From positions 558,001 to 622,000 of the forward strand of contig JAPFFF010000030.1 in assembly GCA_039105265.1 (NCBI GenBank): DNA of 64,000 nt. The letters are read 5' to 3'. The notes beneath the pieces are model-generated. The model had not been told where the DNA came from. It was given only the letters and a program-made list of their open reading frames with translations, and did no database searches. The translations under genes and the position numbers were made by a program. This DNA comes from Tritrichomonas musculus. Lineage: Eukaryota; Parabasalia; Tritrichomonadida; Tritrichomonadidae. Shown in pieces: positions 1 through 9,143 of this stretch (positions are counted from its first letter, which is position 1; each line of letters starts with the position of its first letter).

Positions 1-122
1 TCCAAAATAGTAAGTTAACACAAATAACAACAATTATTGGTAATATTATTGAGTATCTTAAGAATCCTCGTAACTATGTCAAAGATGTAAAAACAAATTT
101 AAAAGATATGCTTGATAAATAT
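1..122 (+). other. Element B, left part: piece of conserved unknown Polinton gene
   Basis: These bases match about 12309-12430 of element A almost base for base, within the conserved unknown gene that starts at 12231. The match stops where the inverted repeat of element A begins and resumes at about 20178 after its other end. This is the left-hand part of the older element B, cut by the insertion of A. The rest of B lies to the left of the window. Confidence 0.85.
118..122. repeat. Target-site duplication, left copy (element A)
   Basis: AATAT directly precedes the left inverted repeat of A and recurs directly after the right one at 20173-20177. With one copy removed, the flanks match the uninterrupted gene at 12416-12440 with one substitution. 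Polintons usually give 6 bases; 5 are visible here. Confidence 0.75.
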
Positions 123-389
123 AGTAGTATATACTAGTCGGTTTCCGGTGGGGCTGGCACCCACACCGTCAACACGAACTAGTCAAAAAAGAAAAGAAAA
201 AGAAAAGAAAAAGAAAAGAAAAGAAAAAGAAAAGAAAAGAAAAATAACAAAAAATTCTTCTTCTTCTTTTCTTGTTATCCCACCCACCCACCTCAACGCC
301 TACCATTTATGAAACGGCACAGGTACCCCACCCCACAACCGCCCATCTATGAAACGGCATAGGTACCTGCCCCGAGAATCTCGTACCTA
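123..389 (+). repeat. Terminal inverted repeat, left end of element A
   Basis: This matches the reverse complement of 19934-20172. It begins AGTAGTATATACTAGTCGG, then has a long AAAAG-rich purine tract (about 186-245), then a CT-rich and pyrimidine/GC-rich portion with two copies of a CTATGAAACGGCA-like motif. The purine tract is longer here than at the right end, which accounts for 267 against 239 bases. Substitutions are very few. Confidence 0.92.
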
Positions 390-406
390 TTTCTTTCTAT
401 ATGTAA

Positions 407-742
407 ATGTCATTTGTGCCACTCAAAGGCTTTACTAACGACTATGAGATCCTGAATAGGTACCCCTTTACTATAAGACGTAAGAGTAATCATTTTATAT
501 GCAAAGATGCAAAACATATAAAGGGGTATATACGAGTATGTCTAAATGGCAACTACTACTTGAAACATGTACTTATAGCAAGACAGTTCATACCTAATGA
601 TGACCCACAACATAAAATAGAGGTAGACCATATCAATAGGAATAGGGCTGACTACCATCTAAGCAACTTAAGATGGGTAACCCCAACTGATAGTAACTAT
701 AACAGGGATATGCCCCAAATTATAAATGCGAGGGCAGATTAG
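407..742 (+). CDS. NUMOD4/HNH homing-endonuclease-like gene, element A
   Basis: The protein (111 aa) opens with a NUMOD4-like segment (PLKGFTNDYEILNRYPF, about residues 5-21). A basic middle follows, then an HNH core containing VDHINRNRADYHLSNLRWVT (about residues 73-92), in which DH and the final N are the usual metal and catalytic positions. NUMOD4 plus HNH proteins are DNA nucleases of phages, giant viruses and Mavericks. A related gene lies in element C at 44458-45100. It is the first gene inside the left inverted repeat. Nuclease activity is inferred from family only. Confidence 0.8.
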   Translation: MSFVPLKGFTNDYEILNRYPFTIRRKSNHFICKDAKHIKGYIRVCLNGNYYLKHVLIARQFIPNDDPQHKIEVDHINRNRADYHLSNLRWVTPTDSNYNRDMPQIINARAD

Positions 743-983
743 ATATTTGGTACTCTAAGAACTCAAAGGCAAAATGTTCTATTTGGTCGATAAATTCCAA
801 ATCACCATCTTTCATCATTACACCAAGAAATTCAGGTTCGAAATACTCAGCAGCTAACTCTTTTATCTTATTAATTAAAATATTACATACTCCCTCATTA
901 GTCTCACATCTATATTCATAGAGGTTAGATACTATTTTATAGAGGATATATATACGCTCTTTTATGGTCATGTAATAAGCCAT
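720..983 (-). CDS. Small hypothetical protein, element A
   Basis: An 87-residue reading frame, convergent with the HNH gene and overlapping its last codons. The protein is acidic and helical in composition (segments such as NKIKELAAEYFEPEFLG) with no motif I recognise. It may be a small element gene. Its amino-acid composition is protein-like, but nothing else in the window resembles it, so it could be chance. Confidence 0.4.
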   Translation of the reverse strand: MAYYMTIKERIYILYKIVSNLYEYRCETNEGVCNILINKIKELAAEYFEPEFLGVMMKDGDLEFIDQIEHFAFEFLEYQISNLPSHL

Positions 984-1050
984 TTATACAGAAATAAAAA
1001 AAATGAAATGAACAATAGAAAAATATTTAGTCATTTCACTTTTTTCTTTG

Positions 1051-1290
1051 ATGAATCTCGATAAGAAGATACGATTGACCACTGAAATGCTCAACGCTAA
1101 AATCATGGATGAAAAGCAAAAGCTTGAAACTTACTTGTTGCTCCAAATTGATCAACTCAACCAACGACTTGATGAGGTTCTTAATAGGGTCAACCTGCTA
1201 TCCTTAAAACTCGATTCTGTCATTGATGACCTTGCAAATATGAAGGGCAACGTTGATGATATCAACAGCAGCCTTGATAACCTTCATTAA
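1051..1290 (+). CDS. Small coiled-coil protein, element A
   Basis: A 79-residue protein from the ATG at 1051. Almost all of it is a heptad-like coiled coil: leucine, isoleucine and valine recur every three to four residues through LLLQIDQLNQRLDEVLNR and LSLKLDSVIDDLANMK. It has no signal peptide or membrane segment. It lies in a plus-strand run with the next three genes, and TTTTTTCTTTG precedes the start, similar to the T-rich motif before other element genes. It could be an oligomerising structural or scaffold protein; the function is unknown. Confidence 0.6.
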   Translation: MNLDKKIRLTTEMLNAKIMDEKQKLETYLLLQIDQLNQRLDEVLNRVNLLSLKLDSVIDDLANMKGNVDDINSSLDNLH

Positions 1291-1331
1291 TAAACAACAT
1301 CTTCTTCTTCTTTCTTTTATTTGATTTTTAA

Positions 1332-1700
1332 ATGACAAGTGATGTAGGTACACAAACAAAACCTAACAATAAAATACAACTATTACAAGGTACTATTAAA
1401 TTTCGACCTAAACTAGTTGATAGAGATGTTGCAAGATTAACAAGAGGTTTGGGTCAAACTATATGGAAGTTCTCTAACAATCAAATAAATCTACAAAAAT
1501 TATATGAGACATATTTAAATACTAGTATAGCTTTTAAAGACGTACTTGAATTTGCTAATAGACTCAAGAGAGAGAGACCAAGAGCAAAATTTACAGGTTG
1601 TGTGTTTGCGATTAAGAAAAATCAAGATGATAAAGATGAACATGGGCATTACATAACAGTATTAAAGCCATATCAATATACTCTCCAAGAATCAGATTAA
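1332..1700 (+). CDS. Hypothetical protein, element A
   Basis: A 122-residue basic protein. It contains RLTRGLGQTIWKFSNN and a Lys/Arg-rich second half (LKRERPRAKFTGCVFAIKKN). No family was recognised. It lies between the coiled-coil gene and the protease in the same orientation, which suggests an accessory structural or DNA-binding role, but that is only context. Confidence 0.5.
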   Translation: MTSDVGTQTKPNNKIQLLQGTIKFRPKLVDRDVARLTRGLGQTIWKFSNNQINLQKLYETYLNTSIAFKDVLEFANRLKRERPRAKFTGCVFAIKKNQDDKDEHGHYITVLKPYQYTLQESD

Positions 1701-1857
1701 GGTATATTAACAGAGATAAAATTACATTATGATATTATCAACATAAGGATATCTCGAATGAAGACTGAGGAGGAAAAACAAGCAGCTAGAGAACTGAGAG
1801 AGCAGATGAAAGAAAGAATATAAAACTAGAGGTATTCAAACAGATGATATACCTGAA

Positions 1858-2904
1858 TTGGCTCCATTACCCAGACCTCCAACTTTAAATCGAAATGATT
1901 ATCATCTTAACCTTAGGAAAATCGGTAGGAACCGACCCACAAATGTTGAGCCACCAACAAGGGATCAAAATCAAAACAGAATTCAACTTTTACTTCAAAG
2001 TAGTACAAATTTAGACGAGGATGATAGACCTAAGAAAAAATCAAAACAACCTAAGACAAAATCAAAACGAACTCGTTCACATTCACCTCCACCTCCTCCT
2101 CCTTCTCATTCACCTTCACCTCCACCACCTCGTTCACCTCCACCTCCACCACCTCCTCCTCCTTCATCACCACCTCCACAGTTTCCATCATCACATACCT
2201 CTCGAGGTACTAGTCCTCCTCCAAGACAACCCCGTATGACACCACAGAAGGCAGGAGAGTATACAGTAGACCAAGGACATAATAGGATTCATGATTGGAG
2301 GAGTTTAGTCAATGATGAAAATATAGACGAAGATGTTATTGATGACTACTTGAAACTTCTATATGAAAAAGGAAAGAGATTGAATAAACAACCTGGTCAA
2401 AATGAGGCAGAGTTTGATAAAAAGAAAATATTGGTTTTACCTACTGCATTTTATACCCTCCTTTCTATAGCATATGAGACTAATGATATGGAAAAAATAC
2501 ATGAACTGATGAAAAGTCCTATCTCAGGTAAACAGTCATTTTCACATTTCGATAAAGTATTTGTCCCCATTTGCTCAGATGGAGAACATTGGGTTTTATG
2601 TATTGTTCGATATTCAAAGAAAATAATCGAATGCTATGACTCTGAGAATAAGTCAATGGCACCAGAGGTAAAGACACTTAATAAGTGGATCAATATTTCA
2701 GCAACAGGTAAGTTAAAAGCAAAATATTATGATGTACCTAGTCAAAGGAATAACAAGGATTGTGGAGTGTTTCTAATGGAATCTTGTCGTACCTTTTTGC
2801 ATGAAGGAGATGGTAAGTTTAAACAACGCAATATGCCAGATATTAGAAAGAGAATACTTCGAGAACTTCAAAACAATGAATTAGAAACAGGTGTTGTATA
2901 TTAA
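1858..2904 (+). CDS. PRO: Adenain/Ulp1-like cysteine protease with Pro-rich N-terminus, element A
   Basis: The N-terminal third is strongly Pro/Ser-rich (about residues 75-115). The C-terminal half is a C48-type cysteine protease. It shows a His-Trp pair in CSDGEHWVLCIV, an Asp in IECYDSENK about 20 residues later, and Gln and Cys in PSQRNNKDCGVFLME. This is the His-Asp/Asn-Gln-Cys order of adenoviral and Polinton maturation proteases. In Polintons the enzyme is thought to process capsid proteins during assembly. The coding start is uncertain, and the frame may begin a little further upstream. No protease was recognised in element C. Confidence 0.82.
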   Translation: MAPLPRPPTLNRNDYHLNLRKIGRNRPTNVEPPTRDQNQNRIQLLLQSSTNLDEDDRPKKKSKQPKTKSKRTRSHSPPPPPPSHSPSPPPPRSPPPPPPPPPSSPPPQFPSSHTSRGTSPPPRQPRMTPQKAGEYTVDQGHNRIHDWRSLVNDENIDEDVIDDYLKLLYEKGKRLNKQPGQNEAEFDKKKILVLPTAFYTLLSIAYETNDMEKIHELMKSPISGKQSFSHFDKVFVPICSDGEHWVLCIVRYSKKIIECYDSENKSMAPEVKTLNKWINISATGKLKAKYYDVPSQRNNKDCGVFLMESCRTFLHEGDGKFKQRNMPDIRKRILRELQNNELETGVVY

Positions 2905-2928
2905 TAAAGACTTTTTATTCAACTCGAA

Positions 2929-3930
2929 ATGGAATTACCACCAAGTGTTAACACTTTATATCCTAATCGAGATAATATAGTTAATGATGGTAATACACCT
3001 CTTCCAATCGAAACAGCCTACTTCCTTGAGGATGCTCAACATGATAAAGCTAAGTTTAATAGGTATTGGTTTAATTTCCCACCAGAATGGTCAACTGCAA
3101 ACAAAGGGGAATCTATTGTTGGCGTTCGTTCAGCACATATCATTAAGAGACGACGCAAAATGGAAGTAGAGATTGAAATATATAAGATACATAAGAAAAC
3201 ATATGAGTTTGTTTGTGGTGGAACATGGAATGATGGAACACTAAAAGAAGACTATATAACTGGTTCAAATCATGAATATGGGTGCTTCAAAGTCATTGAT
3301 TGGGTGTCAGTCGATGGAGATTTACGTGGATTTTTTGATGCAGTTAATCGTGCATTCAAGTCATACATTAAAACTGCAACATTAGACAAATTTGTTCAAA
3401 ATGATGATGATATACAGGATAGATATATACAAACCGATGGATACTATGATAAAAATGGTTTTCATGAAATCATTTATACAGAAAGAAATAAAGCAGAGAA
3501 CCATAAATACTACTATACCAATAGTAAGAATGAACGAGATTGGGAGTATACTGCACCATATATGAACTTTTTCCAACTTAAATCCTGGAATGATGACTTT
3601 GCAGATGTGTTTAATATAGGTAATGGCATATTTCAAAATAAACCAGAAAAATATCAAACATGGAGTAAGACATTAATATTTGATAATATATGGGACAGAC
3701 AATCATGCAAAATATATTCATCGATAGGTGAACAAGCATTACATAACTATATTGGAGATAGTGATGTTGAATATAGTCCGATTAAGTACTTCAAGTTAAA
3801 CTCAATGGACCAAAGGTTTTGGATAGACTTCTATAGTGATGCTCATTATAATTGTCCAACCAAACTACCTCCAAATGATTCATTTGTAATCGAAATGCAA
3901 TTCCTTCAATACGATAAGATGTTTATTTAA
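2929..3930 (+). CDS. Candidate minor capsid (penton-like) protein, element A
   Basis: A 333-residue protein starting 25 bases after the protease. It is rich in aromatic residues and beta-prone segments (FNRYWFNFPPEW, GESIVGVRSAHI, QRFWIDFYSD, SFVIEMQFLQ) and has no membrane segment. Length, composition and position beside the protease fit the single-jelly-roll minor capsid protein of Polintons, but I recognise no diagnostic motif. The alternative is an unrelated structural protein. A structure prediction of this frame as it stands would decide. Confidence 0.4.
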   Translation: MELPPSVNTLYPNRDNIVNDGNTPLPIETAYFLEDAQHDKAKFNRYWFNFPPEWSTANKGESIVGVRSAHIIKRRRKMEVEIEIYKIHKKTYEFVCGGTWNDGTLKEDYITGSNHEYGCFKVIDWVSVDGDLRGFFDAVNRAFKSYIKTATLDKFVQNDDDIQDRYIQTDGYYDKNGFHEIIYTERNKAENHKYYYTNSKNERDWEYTAPYMNFFQLKSWNDDFADVFNIGNGIFQNKPEKYQTWSKTLIFDNIWDRQSCKIYSSIGEQALHNYIGDSDVEYSPIKYFKLNSMDQRFWIDFYSDAHYNCPTKLPPNDSFVIEMQFLQYDKMFI

Positions 3931-4277
3931 AAATAAATGAGTAAAGAAGAAGTAGATTGCGCAGGCTGTGGGGATGGGGAAACCCCAAGTAGTAGATGTA
4001 TGTGCGTATTGACCCCCAGATAATAAATCACATCTGGCGGCCTACCCCATGTTAGTCGCTCAAGGGTTTCACGCGATTTTCCTTATTTTCTAACCCATTT
4101 TCAGAACTCAAGGTTTTCTAGCTCACTGTCTACAACACTGTGAGCCCCAACTATGAAACTCAATGATTTCTAGCACTTTTTTAGAGTCGAATAATTTGAG
4201 CCTCCAATTGACAGCTTGTGAACGCCATAAAATTTAAATCCATCGATTATCAAAATTAATTTTATATTTCCACCCAA
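3931..4277. other. Spacer with tiny Cys-rich ORF and a hairpin, element A
   Basis: This spacer is less AT-rich than its surroundings. At 3937-4023 (plus) is a 28-codon frame with a C-x2-C and a C-x-C pair, too short to call a gene. TGGGG-AAA-CCCCA at 3975-3987 is a perfect five-base hairpin with a three-base loop, of the kind found in clusters elsewhere in the elements. Nothing else is recognised. Confidence 0.45.
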
Positions 4278-4667
4278 ATGCGATACGATTACCAATCACT
4301 TAAAAATATTAACAGCGAAGATATTATTACATTAATCAATTCTATCAATACACTTTTCAATGAAAACCTACAGATTACAACAACTGCTAAAACAGAAGCT
4401 TGGAATAGAAGGAAAAACGTAGAGGTATTATGTGATTGGCTTAATAATCGTAATGCCCAAAGATTTATTAAAAATGATTTACCAAATGCAGAAGAAATAG
4501 ATAGTTTCATTATACATGTGCATAAACTTAAACGAATATTGGATGATTCACATGAACAGCACTACCAAGATATACTCAAACGTGATAATTACTTTGAAGA
4601 AGATATTAATGAAGAAGATGAACACTATTTCATAAGCGGGTATATACCCCACAAATCTACACGCTAA
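4278..4667 (+). CDS. Hypothetical protein, element A
   Basis: A 129-residue, mostly helical, charged protein (LIHVHKLKRILDDSHEQ-type segments) with a very acidic C-terminus. No family was recognised. It stands just before the minisatellite, and with the minus-strand genes on the other side it frames that array, so a role tied to the array is possible but unproven. Confidence 0.5.
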   Translation: MRYDYQSLKNINSEDIITLINSINTLFNENLQITTTAKTEAWNRRKNVEVLCDWLNNRNAQRFIKNDLPNAEEIDSFIIHVHKLKRILDDSHEQHYQDILKRDNYFEEDINEEDEHYFISGYIPHKSTR

Positions 4668-4689
4668 GAATCTACCAGAATATAAATTA

Positions 4690-5245
4690 AACCATAACAT
4701 AATCGGTAATCCACAAACGAATCCATTATAGATATCCATAAACGAATCCACAAACGAATCCACAAACGAATCCATATTTGTAATACATAATCGGTAATCC
4801 ATAAACGAATCCATTATAGATATCCATAAACGAATCCATATTTGTAATACATAATCGGTAATCCACAAACGAATCCATTATAGATATCCATAAACGAATC
4901 CACAAACGAATCCATTATAGATATCCATAAACGAATCCATTATAGATATCCATAAACGAATCCATAAACGAATCCATTATAGATATCCATAAACGAATCC
5001 ATTATAGATATCCATAAACGAATCCACAAACGAATCCATTATAGATATCCACAAACGAATCCATTATAGATATCCACAAACGAATCCATTATAGATATCC
5101 ATAAACGAATCCATTATAGATATCCATAAACGAATCCATATTTGTAATACATAATCGGTAATCCATAAACGAATCCATTATAGATATCCATAAACGAATC
5201 CATATTTGTAATACATAATCGGTAATCCATTATAGATATCCACAA
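4690..5245. repeat. Minisatellite / iteron-like array, element A
   Basis: About 550 bases are built from a 12-base core, GAATCCATAAAC (variant GAATCCACAAAC), joined to CATTATAGATATCC to give a 25-base unit. Several longer units contain ATTTGTAATACATAATCGG. There are about 13 copies of the TTATAGATATCC part. The units are not evenly spaced. The array lies upstream of a minus-strand block that contains a possible replication protein. It could be an origin-like iteron array, or simply an expanding minisatellite. Confidence 0.85.
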
Positions 5246-5264
5246 AAAAAGAGCCATGGAGAAC

Positions 5265-5696
5265 TTACATTTGTAATAGAGTTTTCATATATTTCTGCAA
5301 TATATTTAGAGATTCTACAATGTTATTCTTATTATATGTTTCGCAAATCTTATTGGCTGTACCTTCTGGTAAAACATCTAAGTAGCTATTTAAAATCGTG
5401 CCATAAATGTTTATATCGTTGTATAGTATCTCTGTTAAATCCTCTTTATCGTAGGTTTTAAAGGTATTGTCGTATTCGATTGTAATCTTGTTTAATCGCT
5501 CTTTGTATTGTTGTTTCTTCTTAGCATTATAATTTCGCATATATGTATTCCAATTCTCTCTTCTTTTGGTACTCCAATTTGTTTTATATTCTTTAGTATT
5601 ATTGGGTTCTTTAATTATATGTTGCTCCTCTATATCGCCATTGTTATCGCTCGCAAAGCGATGGCCCTGCAAATGCAAGTCGTGCTCGTTATCCAT
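5265..5696 (-). CDS. Hypothetical protein, element A replication-like block
   Basis: A 143-residue, highly charged protein (segments such as NAKKKQQYKERLNK). TTTTTTTG lies upstream of the ATG. Near the N-terminus the DNA holds the mini-hairpin TCGC-AAA-GCGA (5651-5661), coding for part of HRFASDN. No family was recognised. It lies in the same orientation as the next two large minus-strand frames. Confidence 0.5.
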   Translation of the reverse strand: MDNEHDLHLQGHRFASDNNGDIEEQHIIKEPNNTKEYKTNWSTKRRENWNTYMRNYNAKKKQQYKERLNKITIEYDNTFKTYDKEDLTEILYNDINIYGTILNSYLDVLPEGTANKICETYNKNNIVESLNILQKYMKTLLQM

Positions 5697-5743
5697 TTTA
5701 CAAACAAAAAAAGGTATTATATAATGCTAATGTAATACTAAAA

Positions 5744-6322
5744 TCATAAGTCTACTATTATAATATAATGTGTAAGAGAGCAAATATTTTTAACAATTTC
5801 GAATAATCTTGTGTTTATATCTCTATCGATTCCACTCGCAGAGCGTGGGTTAACAGAGTTGCCATCTGTATACTCCAACAGAGATTTCTGTAGAAGTAAT
5901 GTATTATCGATAATATCTTGTGGTAATTCTCTGTATTCTAATATCTTAGTAATTAACTTGCTATATGTTTGCATATAGAGCATATTTAAATATAACTCCC
6001 AATCTTCTATATGTTTGCACCAACAATCGATGTTTGTTCCGTTTTCTATTTCTTTAACTGCAATTTGGTGTAATTCTTTTAATAATGGAGATGCATATGG
6101 TATTCCACTAGATAGAAACTCTATAATATATGTTTTGTCTATTCGTTCGAAAATTAATACAAATCGTCGTTTCTCTGTTTGCCTATCCAATACCATCCAT
6201 TCTTTTAAATCCCTATTATAAAACAATATTTGGTTATCCTTTTGGATAATATCTTTAATATAATCTCGAGCGCAACTCTTATCGATTCCGTTGTACATCC
6301 CTAAATAGCAATTTAAATCCAT
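5744..6322 (-). CDS. Hypothetical protein, element A replication-like block
   Basis: A 192-residue protein with no recognised family. Mixed hydrophobic and charged segments such as RFVLIFERIDKTYIIEFL suggest a folded domain. TTTTTTTGTTC precedes the ATG, matching the T-rich motif in front of other genes. A mini-hairpin with three-base stems (CGC-AGA-GCG, 5837-5845) lies inside the frame and encodes part of the C-terminal third. Confidence 0.5.
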   Translation of the reverse strand: MDLNCYLGMYNGIDKSCARDYIKDIIQKDNQILFYNRDLKEWMVLDRQTEKRRFVLIFERIDKTYIIEFLSSGIPYASPLLKELHQIAVKEIENGTNIDCWCKHIEDWELYLNMLYMQTYSKLITKILEYRELPQDIIDNTLLLQKSLLEYTDGNSVNPRSASGIDRDINTRLFEIVKNICSLTHYIIIVDL

Positions 6323-6444
6323 CCTTTAAGAACAAAAAAATGGTTATAACGTAATACATCTACGACAGCAAATTGGTATATTGTTTGTAATTGAAAATAT
6401 ATAATAAAAAACATAAATAAATAAAATTTTTTATATCCATATAA

Positions 6445-6696
6445 ATGTTTTCTACAATACCAGAGAGAACATTTACTTTTAATGGCTGTACCATCCAAGA
6501 TTACAACAACTATGTTTTAATTAAGGCTCCGTATGGGACAGTATATAAATATTCTACGAGTAATGGTATTTATAGTTTTACATTCCCTTGTATGTTTATT
6601 AAGAAGTATCGAACATTATTCTACGATATTGCAGATAACGACGACATCCTATATTGTATGTCCACATCGACAGTTCTAGATGACGCGAACAGTTAA
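6445..6696 (+). CDS. Small hypothetical protein, element A
   Basis: An 83-residue protein that ends four bases inside the 3' end of the large minus-strand gene, so the two genes converge. It is rich in Tyr, Thr and Asn (YVLIKAPYGTVYKYST), suggesting beta structure. No family was recognised. Confidence 0.45.
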   Translation: MFSTIPERTFTFNGCTIQDYNNYVLIKAPYGTVYKYSTSNGIYSFTFPCMFIKKYRTLFYDIADNDDILYCMSTSTVLDDANS

Positions 6697-9143
6697 TTAA
6701 CCACATATATAAAACATTTTTGTTTCTGTGGCGTAGTCTTTGTGGGGCCAACAACAGCTTCTATACAATTAATTATTTTTTTGGATTTAAGTTTACTAAG
6801 TATTATCTCTTTTATCCAATAAGTTGCTACAAAATCTTTTAACTCTCCATTATTAACGGAACATCTTATTAATAGAGAACTCTTAAGAAGCTTATATCCA
6901 ACAATCTTAATTGTATCTCCTAGTTTAACATCTTCGTCTATCTTCTTGCATTGCTTTATATTTGCATCTATCTCTTGCATTATATTATCTCGATATCCAG
7001 TAATATCCTCTGTTTCGTTATTTTTACATCCTTTAACAACCACCTTGGCACATAGATTCTTAGATGCGTTCGTAAACGAACCTTCTTTAATTAGTTGCAT
7101 TATTGGAATACCTGTTAAACTCCCATAAGCTGTTATTCCTCTAATATCTAACTGTTTAAATCCCTTATTTATTAATATTTGGTCTATGTAATGTGTTATA
7201 TTAGATGGACACCAATATAATTCTAATATAGTTTGGGACACCATATATTCTATTAAATTACCATCTCCATCGTACATTACATTTTTGGAACATGCTAACA
7301 GATATGTCTTACCATATCGTGTTCTCGTCTCTTTTAATCCGTATACATTTATTTCCGTTCCATCTTTTAGATCCAAGAATTTATATGTGTAAGCTCTAAT
7401 GTTAGATAATACCTTATATAGTTTATCTCGAACCATCTCTTTGTGTACACAATACTCCATTTTAGCTTCTATATCTTCGTTTTTAGCTTTAATGTTGTTA
7501 ATCTGTTGCTCGTAGTGCTCTTTAAATGTATTCTCTTCTGTTTCCTCTTTAATATCTTTATTAACAGAACGTATAGTTAATGTATCGTTTGGATAATTTA
7601 ATAACTCTAAATCTATTGTCTTAAACATTATTTTCTCTCTTGTACTGGATTTTAATAACGATGTTGTAGATGTTGGAAACACAAAATTAAATACATTATT
7701 TGGTTGCAATCCAACATCTGCAGGCTTATTTATGTTATCCTTTGTTTGCACAGCTTTTAATTTCTCACTTCCTTTTTGGATGTACGTATATAGAGGTTCG
7801 TTTGCTGTATTTATTCGTAAATAGCTATCTTGTTGTATATTTACTTCTTCGTTATGGGAGTCGAATTGCATTAATATTATAGTAATTGGTTTATTAGAGC
7901 AATACCAACGCAGAGCATTCGATAGTTTGGTTGTATTAATTTTTTCTATATAGAATCCATTTACTTTACCTGTCAACTTATTTTGGTATAACGCTACAAA
8001 TGCTAAATCTAATTCCAAATCCACAATACAAACATTATACAATATATTCTTGCAGAGTAAACCAAATTGGTTCTCGATTGGATTATAATAAATAAGATTC
8101 TGTGGTATTAAACTCTCGAGATATTCCATATTTTTGTAAACAACATCTCTACTTATACTTCCAATTGTGTTCTTATATAGAAACATCGTAAACTCCAATC
8201 TTAGTATTCCAGTTTCTAAAGAGTTCTCAATTGCTTTGCGTAATATCGGTTCTGGGTTGTTAATCCAATCGTTAATGTGGGAACCAATCTTATTGCGAAC
8301 ACTTGGAGATTCCATCGATTGCACAAATTTGTTATAGAATTTATATCGTATGGTTCCTGTTGTCGAAGAGCTTATAAATGTTAGGCAATTATTGGATACA
8401 AGTTGGGAATTATTTATAATAACAGGATTGTCATCTGGGTTTGGATTCCCTTGTTTTACAAAATTGTATTCGTGTACGAGATGCTTTATAACATCTCTTT
8501 TGTTAAACACTCCTTTGTAATCTCGAGTAAAATCGATATCGTGGATATAAACGTTGTTGTTATGTAGAAATTCGATTTTATTAGAATCTTCCAGTAAATT
8601 AAAGATATTATCGATAGAGATATTAGATAGATTTACCTTTAAAAGTTGTACAAAAGAGGATGGTTTGTAAGCGAATCCAGCTGTATTTTTAATACCAATT
8701 GGTTTAATATCTGGTTTACAAATATCTATATCTAACTGGTTTAGAACTCTTTTTATTGTTGCTGTTGTACTCCCAAGTAAATCTTTAGCGATTTTGTTTA
8801 ATGTATTGTTATCTATTGTTTGCTCTTCTGTGTCTATATTATCTGTTGTATCCTTAATCTTTAGTTTCTCGATATTCTTAATTAATGCATCGTCGATAGG
8901 ATAATACACAACGATATTGTCGCTAAATAACTCGTTTAATGGTTCCAATGGTTTATCCATTTGCATTCCACCATCTGTGTAATCGATAAACGATATATCG
9001 TTTTGGTTAACAATTCTATTAAGATTGTATAGTAGTGTTTCGTGTTTTGTTTTACTACTACCGATATTTTTAATAGAGAATGTGGCGTCAGTACGTGTTT
9101 TATTTAAAGAAATTTCTTTTAAGAGTGTGTCGTTGTTATCCAT
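6693..9143 (-). CDS. Large protein of possible replication function, element A
   Basis: An 816-residue protein. A segment in the first half (around residues 270-330) reads RYKFYNKFVQSMESPSVR and, about 50 residues on, GILRLEFTMFLY. This wording recalls replication-initiator-like proteins of DNA viruses and plasmids. Around residues 600-640, KFLDLKDGTEINVYG then TRTRYGKTYLLAC resembles an OB-fold DNA-binding strand pattern. I see no Walker A motif and no PolB motifs. The gene lies in a part of A unlike anything in B or C, near the iteron-like array. A replication role is inference; a structural protein cannot be excluded. Confidence 0.45.
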   Translation of the reverse strand: MDNNDTLLKEISLNKTRTDATFSIKNIGSSKTKHETLLYNLNRIVNQNDISFIDYTDGGMQMDKPLEPLNELFSDNIVVYYPIDDALIKNIEKLKIKDTTDNIDTEEQTIDNNTLNKIAKDLLGSTTATIKRVLNQLDIDICKPDIKPIGIKNTAGFAYKPSSFVQLLKVNLSNISIDNIFNLLEDSNKIEFLHNNNVYIHDIDFTRDYKGVFNKRDVIKHLVHEYNFVKQGNPNPDDNPVIINNSQLVSNNCLTFISSSTTGTIRYKFYNKFVQSMESPSVRNKIGSHINDWINNPEPILRKAIENSLETGILRLEFTMFLYKNTIGSISRDVVYKNMEYLESLIPQNLIYYNPIENQFGLLCKNILYNVCIVDLELDLAFVALYQNKLTGKVNGFYIEKINTTKLSNALRWYCSNKPITIILMQFDSHNEEVNIQQDSYLRINTANEPLYTYIQKGSEKLKAVQTKDNINKPADVGLQPNNVFNFVFPTSTTSLLKSSTREKIMFKTIDLELLNYPNDTLTIRSVNKDIKEETEENTFKEHYEQQINNIKAKNEDIEAKMEYCVHKEMVRDKLYKVLSNIRAYTYKFLDLKDGTEINVYGLKETRTRYGKTYLLACSKNVMYDGDGNLIEYMVSQTILELYWCPSNITHYIDQILINKGFKQLDIRGITAYGSLTGIPIMQLIKEGSFTNASKNLCAKVVVKGCKNNETEDITGYRDNIMQEIDANIKQCKKIDEDVKLGDTIKIVGYKLLKSSLLIRCSVNNGELKDFVATYWIKEIILSKLKSKKIINCIEAVVGPTKTTPQKQKCFIYVVN

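Noticed and set aside
2021-2239. His/Leu-rich open frame overlapping the protease
   Set aside because: Other-frame shadow of the CCACCT-type Pro-rich coding repeat.
4548-4868. Minus-strand frame across the minisatellite (Met-Asp-Ser repeats)
   Set aside because: Translation of the tandem repeat; no independent support.
4690-5245. CRISPR-like array
   Set aside because: The repeats are contiguous and of variable length without unique spacers of constant size; it is a minisatellite in a eukaryotic element.
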